In this document: positions 1 through 11,374 of the stretch, piece after piece
Numbering within the stretch: position 1 is the first letter of the stretch
Layout of the letters: every line of letters starts with the position of its first letter
Origin: Diplonema papillatum
Taxonomy: Eukaryota > Euglenozoa > Diplonemea > Diplonemida > Diplonemidae
Assembly: GCA_030068145.1 (NCBI GenBank)
Contig: JAPJBO010000081.1
Location: forward strand, 62,001 to 126,000
Direction of reading: 5' to 3'
Length of the DNA: 64,000 bases
Made by a program: the position numbers and the translations under genes
Notes under the pieces: model-generated
Database searches by the model: none
Told to the model about the DNA's origin: nothing
What the model saw: only the letters and a program-made list of their open reading frames with translations

Positions 1-1
1 G

Positions 2-2140
2 TCGCCGCCTCCGAAGAGATGTGAAGACTTTTCTCAGGACGAATGCCAAGGACAATGCCCAGACGTCGAAGGCAGGAAATGCTTGTGGAACGACGAACAG
101 AAGTGCCACTGTGACCCGAACACTCTGGCACCCCGTACACCGTCGCCACCTCCGAAGAGATGTGAAGACTTTTCTCAGGACGAATGCCAAGGACAATGCC
201 CAGACGTCGAAGGCAGGAAATGCTTGTGGAGCAACGAACAGAAGTGCCACTGTGACCCGAACACTCTGGCACCCCGTACACCGTCGCCGCCTCCGAAGAG
301 ATGTGAAGACTTTTCTCAGGACGAATGCCAAGGACAATGCCCAGACGTCGAAGGCAGGAAATGCTTGTGGAACGACGAACAGAAGTGCCACTGTGACCCG
401 AACACTCCGGCACCTCGTACACCGTCGCCGCCTCCGAAGAGATGTGAAGACTTTTCTCAGGACGAATGCCAAGGACAATGCCCAGACGTCGAAGGCAGGA
501 AATGCTTGTGGAACGACGAACAGAAGTGCCACTGTGACCCGAACACTCCGGCACCCCGTACACCGTCGCCGCCTCCGAAGAGATGTGAAGACTTTTCTCA
601 GGACGAATGCCAAGGACAATGCCCAGACGTCGAAGGCAGGAAATGCTTGTGGAACGACGAACAGAAGTGCCACTGTGACCCGAACACTCTGGCACCCCGT
701 ACACCGTCGCCGCCTCCGAAGAGATGTGAAGACTTTTCTCAGGACGAATGCCAAGGACAATGCCCAGACGTCGAAGGCAGGAAATGCTTGTGGAACGACG
801 AACAGAAGTGCCACTGTGACCCGAACACTCTGGCACCCCGTACACCGTCGCCGCCTCCGAAGAGATGTGAAGACTTTTCTCAGGACGAATGCCAAGGACA
901 ATGCCCAGACGTCGAAGGCAGGAAATGCTTGTGGAACGACGAACAGAAGTGCCACTGTGACCCGAACACTCTGGCACCCCGTACACCGTCGCCGCCTCCG
1001 AAGAGATGTGAAGACTTTTCTCAGGACGAATGCCAAGGACAATGCCCAGACGTCGAAGGCAGGAAATGCTTGTGGAACGACGAACAGAAGTGCCACTGTG
1101 ACCCGAACACTCTGGCACCCCGTACACCGTCGCCACCTCCGAAGAGATGTGAAGACTTTTCTCAGGACGAATGCCAAGGACAATGCCCAGACGTCGAAGG
1201 CAGGAAATGCTTGTGGAACAACGAACAGAAGTGCCACTGTGACCCGAACACTCTGGCACCCCGTACACCGTCGCCGCCTCCGAAGAGATGTGAAGACTTT
1301 TCTCAGGACGAATGCCAAGGACAATGCCCAGACGTCGAAGGCAGGAAATGCTTGTGGAACGACGAACAGAAGTGCCACTGTGACCCGAACACTCTGGCAC
1401 CCCGTACACCGTCGCCGCCTCCGAAGAGATGTGAAGACTTTTCTCAGGACGAATGCCAAGGACAATGCCCAGACGTCGAAGGCAGGAAATGCTTGTGGAA
1501 CGACGAACAGAAGTGCCACTGTGACCCGAACACTCTGGCACCCCGTACACCGTCGCCGCCTCCGAAGAGATGTGAAGACTTTTCTCAGGACGAATGCCAA
1601 GGACAATGCCCAGACGTCGAAGGCAGGAAATGCTTGTGGAACAACGAACAGAAGTGCCACTGTGACCCGAACACTCCGGCACCTCGTACACCGTCGCCGC
1701 CACCGAAGAGATGTGAAGAGCTTTCTCAGGACGAATGCAAAGGACAATGCCCAGACGTCGAAGGCAGGAAATGCTTGTGGAACGACGAACAGAAGTGCCA
1801 CTGCGACCCGACCACGCCGGCACCAGAGAAACGATGTGAAATGTTTTCGGAAGAAGAATGTTCGCAGGAGTGCCCGGATGTCGAAGGCCGGAAGTGCCTG
1901 TGGGACTCGCCGAAGAAGGAGTGCCGCTGTGCAGACAAGTGCACATCGATTCCGAAAGAGTTCTGCGAAGAGTTCAGCTGCCCCGAAGATGAAGATGCCA
2001 GGTGTAAATGGGACGAAACGAAATGCAAATGTGATTCGAATTGCGCTCGTGCCAGTACAGCGGATGATTGTAGCGAGCTTGCTTGCGAAGACGGTACAAA
2101 GTGTGATTGGAAAGGCGCTGTCGGGTGTGTCTGTCCATAA
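2..2140 (+). CDS. Cysteine-rich tandem-repeat protein (5' end outside window)
   Basis: The frame is open from the left edge, so the N-terminus and any signal peptide lie outside the window; the stop is TAA at 2138-2140. Residues are organised as 47-aa repeats with six cysteines spaced C-x7-C-x3-C-x7-C-x7-C-x-C, joined by a Pro/Ser/Thr linker ending SPPPK. Twelve copies are almost identical, a thirteenth differs slightly, and three shorter, more divergent Cys units close the protein with CVCP. Even cysteine counts per unit suggest disulfide-bonded, extracellular or secretory-pathway modules. I do not recognise the family; a surface, adhesive or protease-inhibitor-like role is conceivable but unsupported. 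The repeat homogeneity implies recent expansion or gene conversion. Confidence 0.85.
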   Translation, partial: SPPPKRCEDFSQDECQGQCPDVEGRKCLWNDEQKCHCDPNTLAPRTPSPPPKRCEDFSQDECQGQCPDVEGRKCLWSNEQKCHCDPNTLAPRTPSPPPKRCEDFSQDECQGQCPDVEGRKCLWNDEQKCHCDPNTPAPRTPSPPPKRCEDFSQDECQGQCPDVEGRKCLWNDEQKCHCDPNTPAPRTPSPPPKRCEDFSQDECQGQCPDVEGRKCLWNDEQKCHCDPNTLAPRTPSPPPKRCEDFSQDECQGQCPDVEGRKCLWNDEQKCHCDPNTLAPRTPSPPPKRCEDFSQDECQGQCPDVEGRKCLWNDEQKCHCDPNTLAPRTPSPPPKRCEDFSQDECQGQCPDVEGRKCLWNDEQKCHCDPNTLAPRTPSPPPKRCEDFSQDECQGQCPDVEGRKCLWNNEQKCHCDPNTLAPRTPSPPPKRCEDFSQDECQGQCPDVEGRKCLWNDEQKCHCDPNTLAPRTPSPPPKRCEDFSQDECQGQCPDVEGRKCLWNDEQKCHCDPNTLAPRTPSPPPKRCEDFSQDECQGQCPDVEGRKCLWNNEQKCHCDPNTPAPRTPSPPPKRCEELSQDECKGQCPDVEGRKCLWNDEQKCHCDPTTPAPEKRCEMFSEEECSQECPDVEGRKCLWDSPKKECRCADKCTSIPKEFCEEFSCPEDEDARCKWDETKCKCDSNCARASTADDCSELACEDGTKCDWKGAVGCVCP
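17..1830 (+). repeat. 141-bp coding tandem repeat, about 13 units
   Basis: The unit start (codons for Arg-Cys-Glu) recurs every 141 bases at about 17, 158, 299 and onward to 1709. Differences between the first 12 units are a few substitutions, such as Asn-Asp versus Ser-Asn or Asn-Asn after the Trp, and Leu versus Pro before Ala-Pro. Because 141 is divisible by three, a second + frame is also open across the whole array. Confidence 0.95.
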
Positions 2141-5100
2141 GCGTAGGCAGCTGCAGAGATTGTCGCTTTGGCCAACGGAGATGTGCCTTGTTCTATTGTA
2201 TTCTGTTTCCCCTTTTTTTTTTTTTTTGAGACTCGTTGTTCAGGGGTATTTTTGGAAGACATGAATCGGTTGTGACGATCAGGAGAAGGCCGTGTACTTT
2301 CATGGAACTCGCCGAATACGGAGGAAAAGTGACGTCGCAAGCCGGAAAGTTACCGGTTGTCCTGAAACCGTCGAAAACGTTAACCCGAGAGGTACCGGAA
2401 GCGCTCTATTTCGCACGTGGGATGGCAACGCCCGCGTCGAGAAGAGCACAACAAAGTATGGATCTAAGCATGTGCACGAAGCGGGGTTTCCTAGTAGGCT
2501 ATCCGGGTTTTGAGGCTGGCTACGGGTCCTAGGGCAGTTCCCTTGTGGAAAACGTTTTGAAGGGCCTCCTGTTTTAGCGTTAGCAACGCATTGCAACACA
2601 CTGCTATAGTTAGTAGTACAGTAGTAGGAGGAGCCAACGCTAGCAATAGCAGCGGTGTCCCGTGTGGATAAAGCACGCCAGTCGAGTGATGCACACGACT
2701 TCATGTCGTTGCAAGCCCGCGAGAGCTGCTGGCCTGTCAGCTTTTGGCGGTGTGTCGAAAGCTCGATTCGACAGTCATCAGGAGTGAAAAGATAACACTC
2801 GGGCCATTGTCGCAATACTTAGAAGCTTAGGAAGCCGCCGTTCCCGCCGAAAGTAGCCATCATTGCCTGACCGTTGCCCGCCCCGAAACTCCCCCATTCT
2901 TCTAGGAACCCCCGGCCCGACTGCCGCGCTTGAAAAAAAATGAGGAAAATCGAACAAAAAAAGCAAGCGCCTAATCCCAAGCGATCGGGGGACGGTTCGA
3001 ACCCCTGATGACCCAGATCGAGTGAACGTCGGGAGACGACAGGCACAGCACGTCAACTCCGGTGGAGGTAGCCGGGATCACGACGCCACCCAGTGCTGGA
3101 CCATTTGTTGACTAACCTGATACCAAAACGAAAGCCGACCCCTATCCACTTCACCCCACCTGATCTACAGTACGATAGGCTTAGAAGCTGGGCTAACGGA
3201 TTCTCGCTGAAACGGTCAAAGTACCCTGGGTGCATTCTCGGACTAAAAAACGGTCACACCGAGACCCTAAAACCCCGTTTTTTTCAAGCGAACTTTAACT
3301 CTAAAAAAGTGGACGGCGGATGTTGGAAAAGGTCGGCTGGAACTGTTTTCACCCGCCCGGCCCCCGAGAAATTGTATTGGGATGGAGAAGGTTCAAGCTC
3401 GGAAGCGGAGCTGGCGGGTCTGGTTCATTGAAAAGTTAAGCGGTCGCTTCCTCCCCCCTCTCACCCTCTTTTTTTTTTCTTCATATTCAAACAAGCTAGC
3501 GCCCACACAAGACACCAAATTGCTCGTCGCACAAGGAGAAACCTCATGGTTGAGACTGCGCATTGCGGCGGCGGCGAGGACTCGGGGGGGGGGGGGCTTC
3601 ATGCACTCAAAGCTCGAGCCCGGGAAAGAAATGTACGAAAGTTCCAACACAACCTTTCAACCAATGGATACACCAGCTGCACCCGTTTTCGCGTGCGGAT
3701 ACACCCAAGGAGAGGTCGATGCACGGCACCTGCGGAGCTGCTCAAAAATGCAAACCCCGGGGTGATGGACCTAGTTTCGTGCGATGAATCTATGGCAAAT
3801 AATTGCATCGCCCTGCTTGCCTTCATTTACCGTGATTCCCTGATGGTGCGCCACTGGAACAACGAGGAATGCAACGAATCTGCGTCAATGCATTCTAGTA
3901 TGCACAACGGATCCCACAGGGCAAGATCCCTTGGGGTTTTGTGCCTGAAGCAATCAGGAGATCATCCCAAAAGGTATTGGCCCCCATTTAACTGGGAATC
4001 ACGGTAGTTTAAAGAAGGGGCGAAGATTCCGAAAGCGAATTCACGGAGGCACTCGACGTCAAAAAATCGGACACGTTGTGTAAGTGAGCTGAGTCAATGT
4101 GTCCGAGTGGCCGCGTTTCGTTGGTGACTGGCACCGCCCAGCTCTCTCTATTTGCGGACCAATGAATCGCTGTCCATCAGAATGGGCTAGCCCTTTCTGG
4201 AGAGAGAGCATGAGAATCGGCTGCCACATCTAAGGATGGCAGCAGATACGCAAATTGCCCAATAGCAACACTGCTGAAGCAGCGAAGAGAACTAGCCTCT
4301 TTTAGAAGCAGTGGATATCTGAATCTGTCCATGAGCACAATTGGTCAAGTCTGGTGCCCCCGCGGTTAAATCCAATCGCGTACACTCCAGTCCGGGATCG
4401 TCGGAACCGGAAGAAAGAAGCGAAGTCGCACTCTGAAGAAGTCAGCATACCCGCGCCCTTGTTTTAGGTACACGGTGAACTGGCCGCGAAGCCTCCCGCT
4501 GCGGCTCGCCCACTTCATCGTACAGAGAAAGTTCTCAAGCGAACCCTTCCTCTCCAGCAAAAGGGCGGGCGGCGAGCGCACATAAGCGCAAAGAGTATCG
4601 CTCGAACCTATTGCTCACCGGATACAGCCCTCTCACCGCACCCACACAGGGTGGTTCATCCCCTTCCCATTCCTTCCCACATGTCCATTCCAAGCACGTT
4701 CTTGCAATCCCCCATTGCTTTCTCCTCCCTCTCACACTCTCACTCGACAAAAAAAAGACAACGGCTGAAGCACGTGAGACAGTTAAGCGAAGCCCATCAA
4801 AAAATGCGTTGGGCTCTTCACCAATCTCGGGATCACCAACGAATGAACACGTGCCAGCAGATAGGACGCACGTATGCACCTGCCTGGACGTTGCATTTCT
4901 GTTCATTTATTCCCGTGTGCGCGCCCTCCAGAGAAAGATTTTTACACCTAGGGTTTTCGCTTAGCCGTTTCGTTTGTCAGCGCAACTACCCCTGGCTCCG
5001 GAAATGCGCGCTCTTGCTGCTTTGTCCCTCTTCTCGAACGCGAGAATAAGGAACACGCATGAGCGGCGCCGCCAAGGTGCTCCACTCGCAATCAATCATT

Positions 5101-5184
5101 CCTTCCTTTCAGTGGTCGTATCCACGTTCTCGTGCGCAGATGCGTGCCCCCTGCGGGTCACACGGAAGATTGAGTTAACTTAAG
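2141..5184. other. Spacer without a supportable gene
   Basis: This is 3' flank and intergenic DNA. I see a T run at 2213-2228, a G run near 3588-3598, a tRNA B-box-like GGTTCGAACCCC near 3000, a CCCCGAAACTCCCC motif near 2882 shared with 14.8 and 17.0 kb, and a short piece of dispersed repeat A near 4676-4716. Short open frames here have no recognisable signature. Confidence 0.5.
4676..4716 (+). repeat. Dispersed repeat A, short piece
   Basis: CCATTCCAAGCACGTTCTTG followed by CAATCCCCC matches the 3' part of the longer copies at 6431-6545 and 43425-43535. Confidence 0.5.
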
Positions 5185-6110
5185 GCTTTAACTTAAGCGG
5201 CGATGGGAGCCGGTCCACCCCTATCCCCTGGAACTGCATGGAGTTGCACGCTGTCAATCACAGGAGGACGAAGCGAACCCCAATCTCGAGAGCGAAGACG
5301 AAGAAGCGACGATCAACCTCGGCAACACCGCGGAAGACGACACGGTCATCGCCCAAGCGCCGCCGTCAGGAAGCAACCATCGACGCGCAACCGATGCACC
5401 TGGACGAGCAATCGAAGGGGAAGCGCGGCACCAAACGCGCGCCTGAGCGCGACGATCAACCTCGGCAACACCCCAAAAGACGACACGGTCATCGCCCGAG
5501 CGCCGTATCGACGCGGCAACCGACGCACCTGGACGAGCAATCGAAGGAGAAGCGAGGCACCAAACGCGCGTCTGAGCGCGACGATCAAGACGAGCTTAAG
5601 AGGCGAAACCATGACACGTGCGAAGCGATAACCGCGACGCCGGCGATGCAGATTATCGCCACAGATTCTTTGCATTGTAACCCAAACTATCACAGGGTAC
5701 CACAGGCATCACAGTCTTCCGAAAGCAGCTGAAGGCGGAGTGGAAAGCACAGAACTTCGAAACCCGGTGTCGAGAGCGAGACGAAGAGGACGATCGACCT
5801 CGGAAGACAACATGGGCACCGAGCTGAAGATTCGAAAGCATGACACATCACGTGCAAAAAGATCGCCGCAGATTCTTAGCATCCTAACCCAAACTACCGT
5901 AATCGGAAAACCGTTCCCAAAAATGGTCCTGGGTGTCCCAGGTTTTACCCGGTCTGCCATTTACCCGTTCCACCTTTAGTTCAGTTCATATTACGATTAC
6001 GATAATCCACTGTCAGGAATCTATTCGCGGGGGTGGACCGGCTCACGATGGGAAAAAAGAAACCGAAACGACAGCAAGCGAGCCTACAACAGCCCAAAAC
6101 GCGCTGTATT
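5185..6110 (+). repeat. Dispersed gene-like repeat L, copy 1
   Basis: It starts with GTCCACCCCTATCCCCTGGA and ACTGCATGGAGTTGCACGC, closely matching 12.3 kb. It contains two tandem segments of about 140 bp (near 5300-5440 and 5450-5580) that encode Lys/Arg-rich peptide in more than one frame. A tail with an ELKRxxHDT-like peptide and GCAGATTATCGCCACAG is repeated again near 5825-5900. The far end carries GTGGACCGGCTCA, also shared with 12.46 kb. Related copies lie at 7.8-8.0, 12.1-12.5 and, inverted, 15.9-16.5 kb. It looks like a degenerate multigene family or transposon-derived repeat; no intact frame is convincing. Confidence 0.5.
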
Positions 6111-6430
6111 GTCTTCCACGCAAAAAAAAAAAAAGGATCTTACTCTGAGAGGAACTGCGTGGAATGAAAACAATCAATAACTTTCACTCTGCGGACCTTT
6201 TCCATCCTAGAAGTGCGGTGTTGGAAGCGCTGGCGCTTTGTACCAGCACCGAAGGCCGACTCCGTGCCGGCACGATCCTTTTCAAGTTGCTCCGAACCAG
6301 GGATATCCCCTGAGGGGTTATCAACGAATAAGCCTACGGGCCAGGTTGACGAAACTGGGTTGGGTAAACGTGGCTGCTAACCATCGATTCAGAAAGCTAG
6401 AGCTTCTGTTCTTTTTGGCAGAACAGCGCC

Positions 6431-6545
6431 GCTGATGATGGCTCGCCTTGTGTGCCCGTGGCTCAAAGGACCGAAACACGGTCAGATGGGGCCAGTGCGT
6501 TGACCACATAACACATAACCACACAAGCACATTCTTGCAATCCCT
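6431..6545 (+). repeat. Dispersed repeat A, copy 2
   Basis: It runs from GCTGATGATGGCTCGCC through GGACCGAAACACGG to AAGCACATTCTTGCAA, and aligns over its length with 43425-43535 on the same strand. Confidence 0.75.
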
Positions 6546-6647
6546 CCCCCCGAACAATGAAACCAGAAAGTTGTGATCGGAACAGGACCGAAAGTCCCCG
6601 TCCAAAGGACCCACTGATTAGCTCTAACTTTCGTTCACGAGACCGTC

Positions 6648-6793
6648 TCGACGAGCTTGTGTTCAGCGCGAGCGTCAAGCCCCAAGGTAGTTTGGGAAAT
6701 CGGCAGCCACTTGACCCGTAGGCCCGTGGCTCTGCAGTACCGCCGAACACGTGAAGCTTGGCTCCCGTGTAGCAGGCTTTCTCTGGTACGTAG
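6648..6793 (+). repeat. Dispersed repeat B, copy 1
   Basis: Its TCGACGAGCTTGTGTTCAGC start, ACTTGACCCGTAG middle and GTGAAGCTTGGCTCCCGTGT end match 13020-13174 nearly base for base, with small indels between. Confidence 0.85.
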
Positions 6794-6850
6794 TGGTCTG
6801 CGTTCACGAGCGAAACCCGAGACGACACCGCGGTGAAAAAGAAAAAAGAG

Positions 6851-7000
6851 GACTAGGCTCTCAAGGTTTCATACCCTATCTGCGGAGTATTACACTCCCT
6901 GCTCTATTTTACACTTTCTTCGAAGAAGGCTTGATGCTAGCATCAAACATGCATGAGAGGCAGTGTCCTGCCTGAACATTAAACTAAGATTTTCCCCCCT
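6851..7000 (+). repeat. Dispersed repeat C, copy 1
   Basis: It begins CTCTCAAGGTTTCATACCC and ends with a TTGATGCTAGCATCAA palindrome, CATGCATGAGAGGCAGTG and ATTTTCCCCCC. The same order of blocks recurs at 27945-28126, and its start recurs at 63931 at the window edge. Confidence 0.85.
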
Positions 7001-7779
7001 AATTCATGACGCTTTTACCTGCCGACACGCAAACTTCCTTTTCTCCGTCCGCCGCTCAGCCGCCGTGTCACCCACAGGCGTCAGACACAGGTGTATCGGC
7101 ATCATCCGGTCGATACGTCTTTCGCATCGGTGGGCTTTCACGTTTTTGGTGTACGTACTATACGCGGCTGAACGAGGTGGGTCGGAAGAAGAAGGAGCAA
7201 CGGTCGCAGTCTTTTGACATCGGGTGTTTCAAAGGTAGTGTGCCAGCCACAGTGCCGCCTCGCGCACCTGAAACTTTCCACATTGGGCCCGGGGAACGTC
7301 GACACACTGTCTACGCTCCCTGGTCCGAGTACGCAGCTGTTTCTGCCTTTCTGCCAACCGGCGCGCGAACTTTTGAGTTCGCTGGTGTGCACAAACAACA
7401 TTATTTTGTTCAGCCCCCCTCTCTCTTGACATGGCATCGAACATCAGCAGCGTTCTGCCGAAACCGTAAGACTTCGTAAGTTTCCTGCCCGAATACATTC
7501 AATACAAATACAATCGATGCTTCCCCTTCGACCGGATGTAAGCAACGAGCTTCCTTTTAAACCACGTGGGTCGGCTGCCCCCGGTCCGAGTTCTCCATGC
7601 TTTATTATTCAGTCGAGGGGTGTCTTTTTGGCTCCAACGGCACTCCCCGAACGAGAAGTCAAATATTATGGGTTCAGAAGGAGTACATTCGCAAGGCGAA
7701 AGCTTAAAAGCAGCCGCCTCTTGAGATTTGTTTAGAGCAGCCCCGGGCGCTGCTTCCACGGTGCGAACGGAGAAGGAGT
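7001..7779. other. Spacer, nothing recognised
   Basis: Several short open frames overlap on both strands, but none shows a domain, repeat structure or splice pattern that supports a gene. Confidence 0.4.
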
Positions 7780-8035
7780 CATCTGGGTGGCTACCGCAGG
7801 CCACCGCCACGAATTCTTACTACTTCCAGATTTTCATGGCGACGACAAAACACGACCCCCCCAACGGAAGAAGAAGCGTCAGGCGCCGCCCGTGAAAGCG
7901 AAGGCAGGGGTCGCAGGAGCATGCCCACCGGCGAGGAAGGGAAAGGATGCAAAGCGACCGCCCGAAGACGATGATTCGAACGAATGCAAACGCCAGAAGC
8001 ACGACACGGTACGATCAAAGAGGTAGTGACTAATG
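7780..8035 (+). repeat. Gene-like repeat L, copy 2 (Lys/Arg-rich ORF)
   Basis: A frame ending in TAG at 8024-8026 encodes a basic, nuclear-protein-like tail (PPQRKKKRQ, then ECKRQKHDTVRSKR). The last segment corresponds to ELKRRNHDT near 5600 and ELKIRKHDTSRAKR near 5830, so this is the same family as copy 1. Whether it is expressed cannot be judged. Confidence 0.4.
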
Positions 8036-8266
8036 CAAGCCATCGCTGCAGCTGCTCAACTTTCACGGTATATCGCGGATACCGTGCTCTTGTTGCGTCA
8101 GGTGCATGGAAACGTGTACCCTATGAAACTGTATTTCTGGGCAATACTCGAGGAGGCCGCCAGAAACAGAAGGTTCATCTTCCACTGGAATTCTAGTCTA
8201 GGTGCGGTATCTCGAAACCGCCCCCAAAGGAGACCGTGATGCTCTGCCTGAATATTTCCTATTCGT

Positions 8267-8432
8267 AGTACTAACAATCGCTACGGGTTGCCCTTCAATG
8301 TACTGTGAAGGCCGAAAGAAAAGTAGTTACAATGCGTTTTGGGGGTTGATCAGAATTGATATTCCCTATTACAAGTGGGGAAATCGATCAAACCCGCGCG
8401 CGCAAATTAAACGAAGCGCCTGTCTTTTTCCT
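8267..8432 (+). repeat. Dispersed repeat D, copy 1
   Basis: About 165 bp: GTACTAACAAT, GGGTTGCCCTTCAATGTA, GTTGATCAGAATT, and a 3' end GAAGCGCCTGTCTTTTT. The same block order occurs at 11760-11932 (inverted), 18532-18697, 62511-62681 and, weaker, 45765-45912. The constant size and T-rich end suggest a short non-autonomous element. Confidence 0.8.
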
Positions 8433-8728
8433 CACCTCCCCTCCTCCCCTCGACCCTTCCACTTGCTTGCTTTTTGCCTCTCTTCGGCGCCTACAATCCA
8501 GTTGCTTTCCTTTGCCTTCGAACTTAGCAGACTCCCTGCCCGAACCGGTCGGTGTAGAAAGGAAGCGGAAGTCCTGCTCGACGAAACTGCCCGCATAGGT
8601 GTGCATCCAAACGTATTTCTCCACCAAAATGGGGGTTTTCATTGGCGGCCCTGATTTTTGTGGTTGAACCCCACCTGTACCTGAGTGGGTCGGAAAAGGC
8701 ACAAAATTTTGACCCTGCATGGTACTGA

Positions 8729-9058
8729 GGGCGAGTGAAGACGAGTAAGGGCGAGTGAAGACGAGTGAGGGCGAGTTAGGGCGAGTGAAGACGAGTAAGG
8801 GCGAGTGAAGACGAGTAAGGGCGAGTGAAGACGAGTAAGGGCGAGTGAAGACGAGTAAGGGCGAGTGAAGACGAGTAAGGGCGAGTGAAGACGAGTAAGG
8901 GCGAGTGAAGACGAGTAAGGGCGAGTGAAGACGAGTAAGGGCGAGTGAAGACGAGTAAGGGCGAGTGAAGACGAGTAAGGGCGAGTGAAGACGAGTAAGG
9001 GCGAGTGAAGACGAGTAAGGGCGAGTGAAGACGAGTAAGGGCGAGTGAAGACGAGTCG
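8729..9058 (+). repeat. 20-bp minisatellite, about 16 units
   Basis: The unit GGGCGAGTGAAGACGAGTAA is repeated head to tail with almost no variation; only the first units differ. The + strand is purine-rich, with few C and T. Long minus-strand open frames here are repeat artefacts. Confidence 0.95.
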
Positions 9059-9553
9059 GGGCGACTCGCCCGCCACCCTTGGCCAGGATGGCAGTACAAC
9101 ACGCGCGCATTGCATTGCTTTCAAAAGGGAGTGTCTTGACGTCGAGCGGTTAAGGTGCGCGCTCGGCAACCTGCGCATGCACAACCTACGCAATGTTGAT
9201 CATGCAGCCCGCCCAGGCATCTTGTTACGAACCATCCATCCATCCATCAGCCGGCTGACGGACTCATTTATCCGGCCATCCGGCCGACGTGGCTGATCCT
9301 TAACAAGAGGGCTGAGCCCGCTCCTGCACCTTTGAACTCCCGCCTCTGCTGCAGTTCGGGTTGCTGCTGTGATGACGCCAATCGAAGGCGTGCAAAGCCC
9401 GCACAACCCAAGTTTTGTTCAATCAGAAATCCAACGAAACGAGTATCAACTCCCGCCGGTCCACCGGGAGACTCAAAAAACGCAGGCTTCTGGAAGCACG
9501 AAACAGCCTAGATATACGTGGGGTAAGGGAGGGGGAGGGAATCAACATAAAAG

Positions 9554-11374
9554 ATGACGGCAGTCGAAGTGAAAATGGACCCGTCCGTCCGGCAGCAGAT
9601 GGACACCATTGAAGCAGAGCTGGAAAAGCTGACCGCCCAAGTGGAAGCGAAGCAGGCGGCGCTGGCGGCGCTGGAGGGCGAGCAGAAGGTCGACCCTTGG
9701 ACCGTGGCGAGCGGGAGCAAAGGAATCGACTACGACAAGCTGATCGAGCAGTTCGGCTGCCAGAAGATCGACCAGAAGCTCTTGGACCGCATGGAGAAGC
9801 TCACCGGGAAAAAGCCGCACCCGTGGTTGCGGCGCGGGATCTTCTTTTCCCACAGAGACCTGGCCAAGGTGCTCACCATGTACGAGGAGGGGAAGTCGTT
9901 CTACTTGTACACCGGCCGGGGTCCGTCCAGCGAGGCGATGCACATGGGACATTTGATTCCGTTCATGTTCACGAAGTGGTTGCAGGAAACCTTCGACGTG
10001 CCACTCGTCATCCAGCTGACGGACGATGAGAAGTTCTACTGGAAGGACCTCACCGTCGAAGGAGTCGAGCGAATGGCCGTGGAGAACATCAAGGACATCA
10101 TCGCCCTCGGCTTCGACGCGAAGAAAACGTTCATTTTCAGGAACTTCGAGTACTACGGCGACATGTACAGGGTCATCGCGAAGATCTCGAAGGCGGTGAC
10201 GGGGAACCAAGTGAAGGGCTGCTTCGGGTTCACGATGAGTGACAACGTAGGCAAGTGGGGGTTCCCACCCGTGCAGGCGGCGCCTTCGTTTTCGAGTGCG
10301 TTCCCTCACATATTCCCGCCCGGCAAGAATGTGTTCTGCCTAATCCCCCAGGCCATCGACCAAGACCCGTACTTCCGCATGACCAGGGACGTCGCCCCGC
10401 GTCTCGGGTACCTCAAGCCTGCCCTCATCCACTCCACCTTCTTCCCTGCCCTGCAAGGCCCGAAGACGAAGATGTCGGCGTCGATTGATTCCAGCGCGAT
10501 TTTCCTGACAGACACCCCGAAGAAGATCAAGGACAAGATCAACAAGCACGCTTTCAGCGGCGGAGGCGCGACCATAGAGGAACACATGGCAAACGGCGGC
10601 AACTGCGATGTGGATGTCGCTTTCCAGTGGTTGACCTTCTTCCTGCACGACGACGAAAGATTGGAGCAGATCCGCAAGGTATGCGCGATTGCGAGTTCCG
10701 GCCCCCGGTCCTAATTTTCAGCTTAAATCTTCAATTCGGAAACATGAAGAAGAACTTGGTAGAGAGGGGAAACAAATTTGAATGAATGCGACGAGGCGTC
10801 CTAGCGCAACAAGAGAATGCTTTGCGCGCTTCACTCGTTGACGATCTTGACTGACCAATAAAATGAACGCCTGAAAGAACGAAAACTAAACGAGTTGCAC
10901 GATGGGGTAACCCCCCGAGATAGCCGCTGAATGGTGAGAGCAACGGGCTAGCCCAGCAGGTCACACCACCAAACCCAACAAGAGCCCCAATGAATGACTC
11001 GCTAAACAATTGTAATACAAACCCGAATCCCTGAGCGAACTTGCACTCTAAATGGGAAGAGTACATCAAGCGAACATCAACTCTTAAAAGAAAACCGCAC
11101 ACACCGCTATCGGTATCCAAACCAACGCTTGCAGGACTACTCTGCTGGTAGAATGCTCACGGGTGAGATTAAGAAGATACTCGTTGAGACCATCACGCCG
11201 ATCGTTGTCGGCCATCAAGAAGCGCGCAAGCTTGTTACTGAAGCGATCCTGCAGGACTTCATGGCAAAGAAGCCGTTGGTGTGGTATGTAGCCGAGCACT
11301 CTTTTCATCAGGCGAGCGAGGGCTCGTCGTTGCTCTCAGCTGAGCTTCACAGGCTAGGCTCGAGTTTGCATTAG
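9554..11374 (+). CDS. WARS: Tryptophanyl-tRNA synthetase, cytosolic type
   Basis: Class Ic aminoacyl-tRNA synthetase that charges tRNA-Trp with tryptophan using ATP. Exon 1 is 9554-10678 and exon 2 starts at 11135; the intron has a GTATGC donor and a TTGCAG acceptor and keeps phase 0. The protein starts with a short acidic/Lys helix (residues 8-40), then the eukaryotic core (PWTVAS, then [10 protein letters not shown]). The HIGH-type motif is HMGH at residues 130-133 and the KMSKS-type motif is KMSAS at 306-310. Exon 2 supplies the anticodon-binding helices ([13 protein letters not shown], then [12 protein letters not shown]). The family normally ends soon after this point, so the extra in-frame 29 residues to TAG at 11374 may be read-through of a further intron with a GTATGT donor at 11284. 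There is no WHEP domain. Confidence 0.95.

Noticed and set aside
2980-3030. tRNA gene with GGTTCGAACCCC
   Set aside because: Only the B-box-like sequence is present; no D arm, anticodon stem or acceptor stem on either strand.
8388-9193. Minus-strand Ser/Leu/Thr repeat proteins over the minisatellite
   Set aside because: Peptide repeats are produced by the 20-bp unit in every frame; there is no start, splice or domain evidence.
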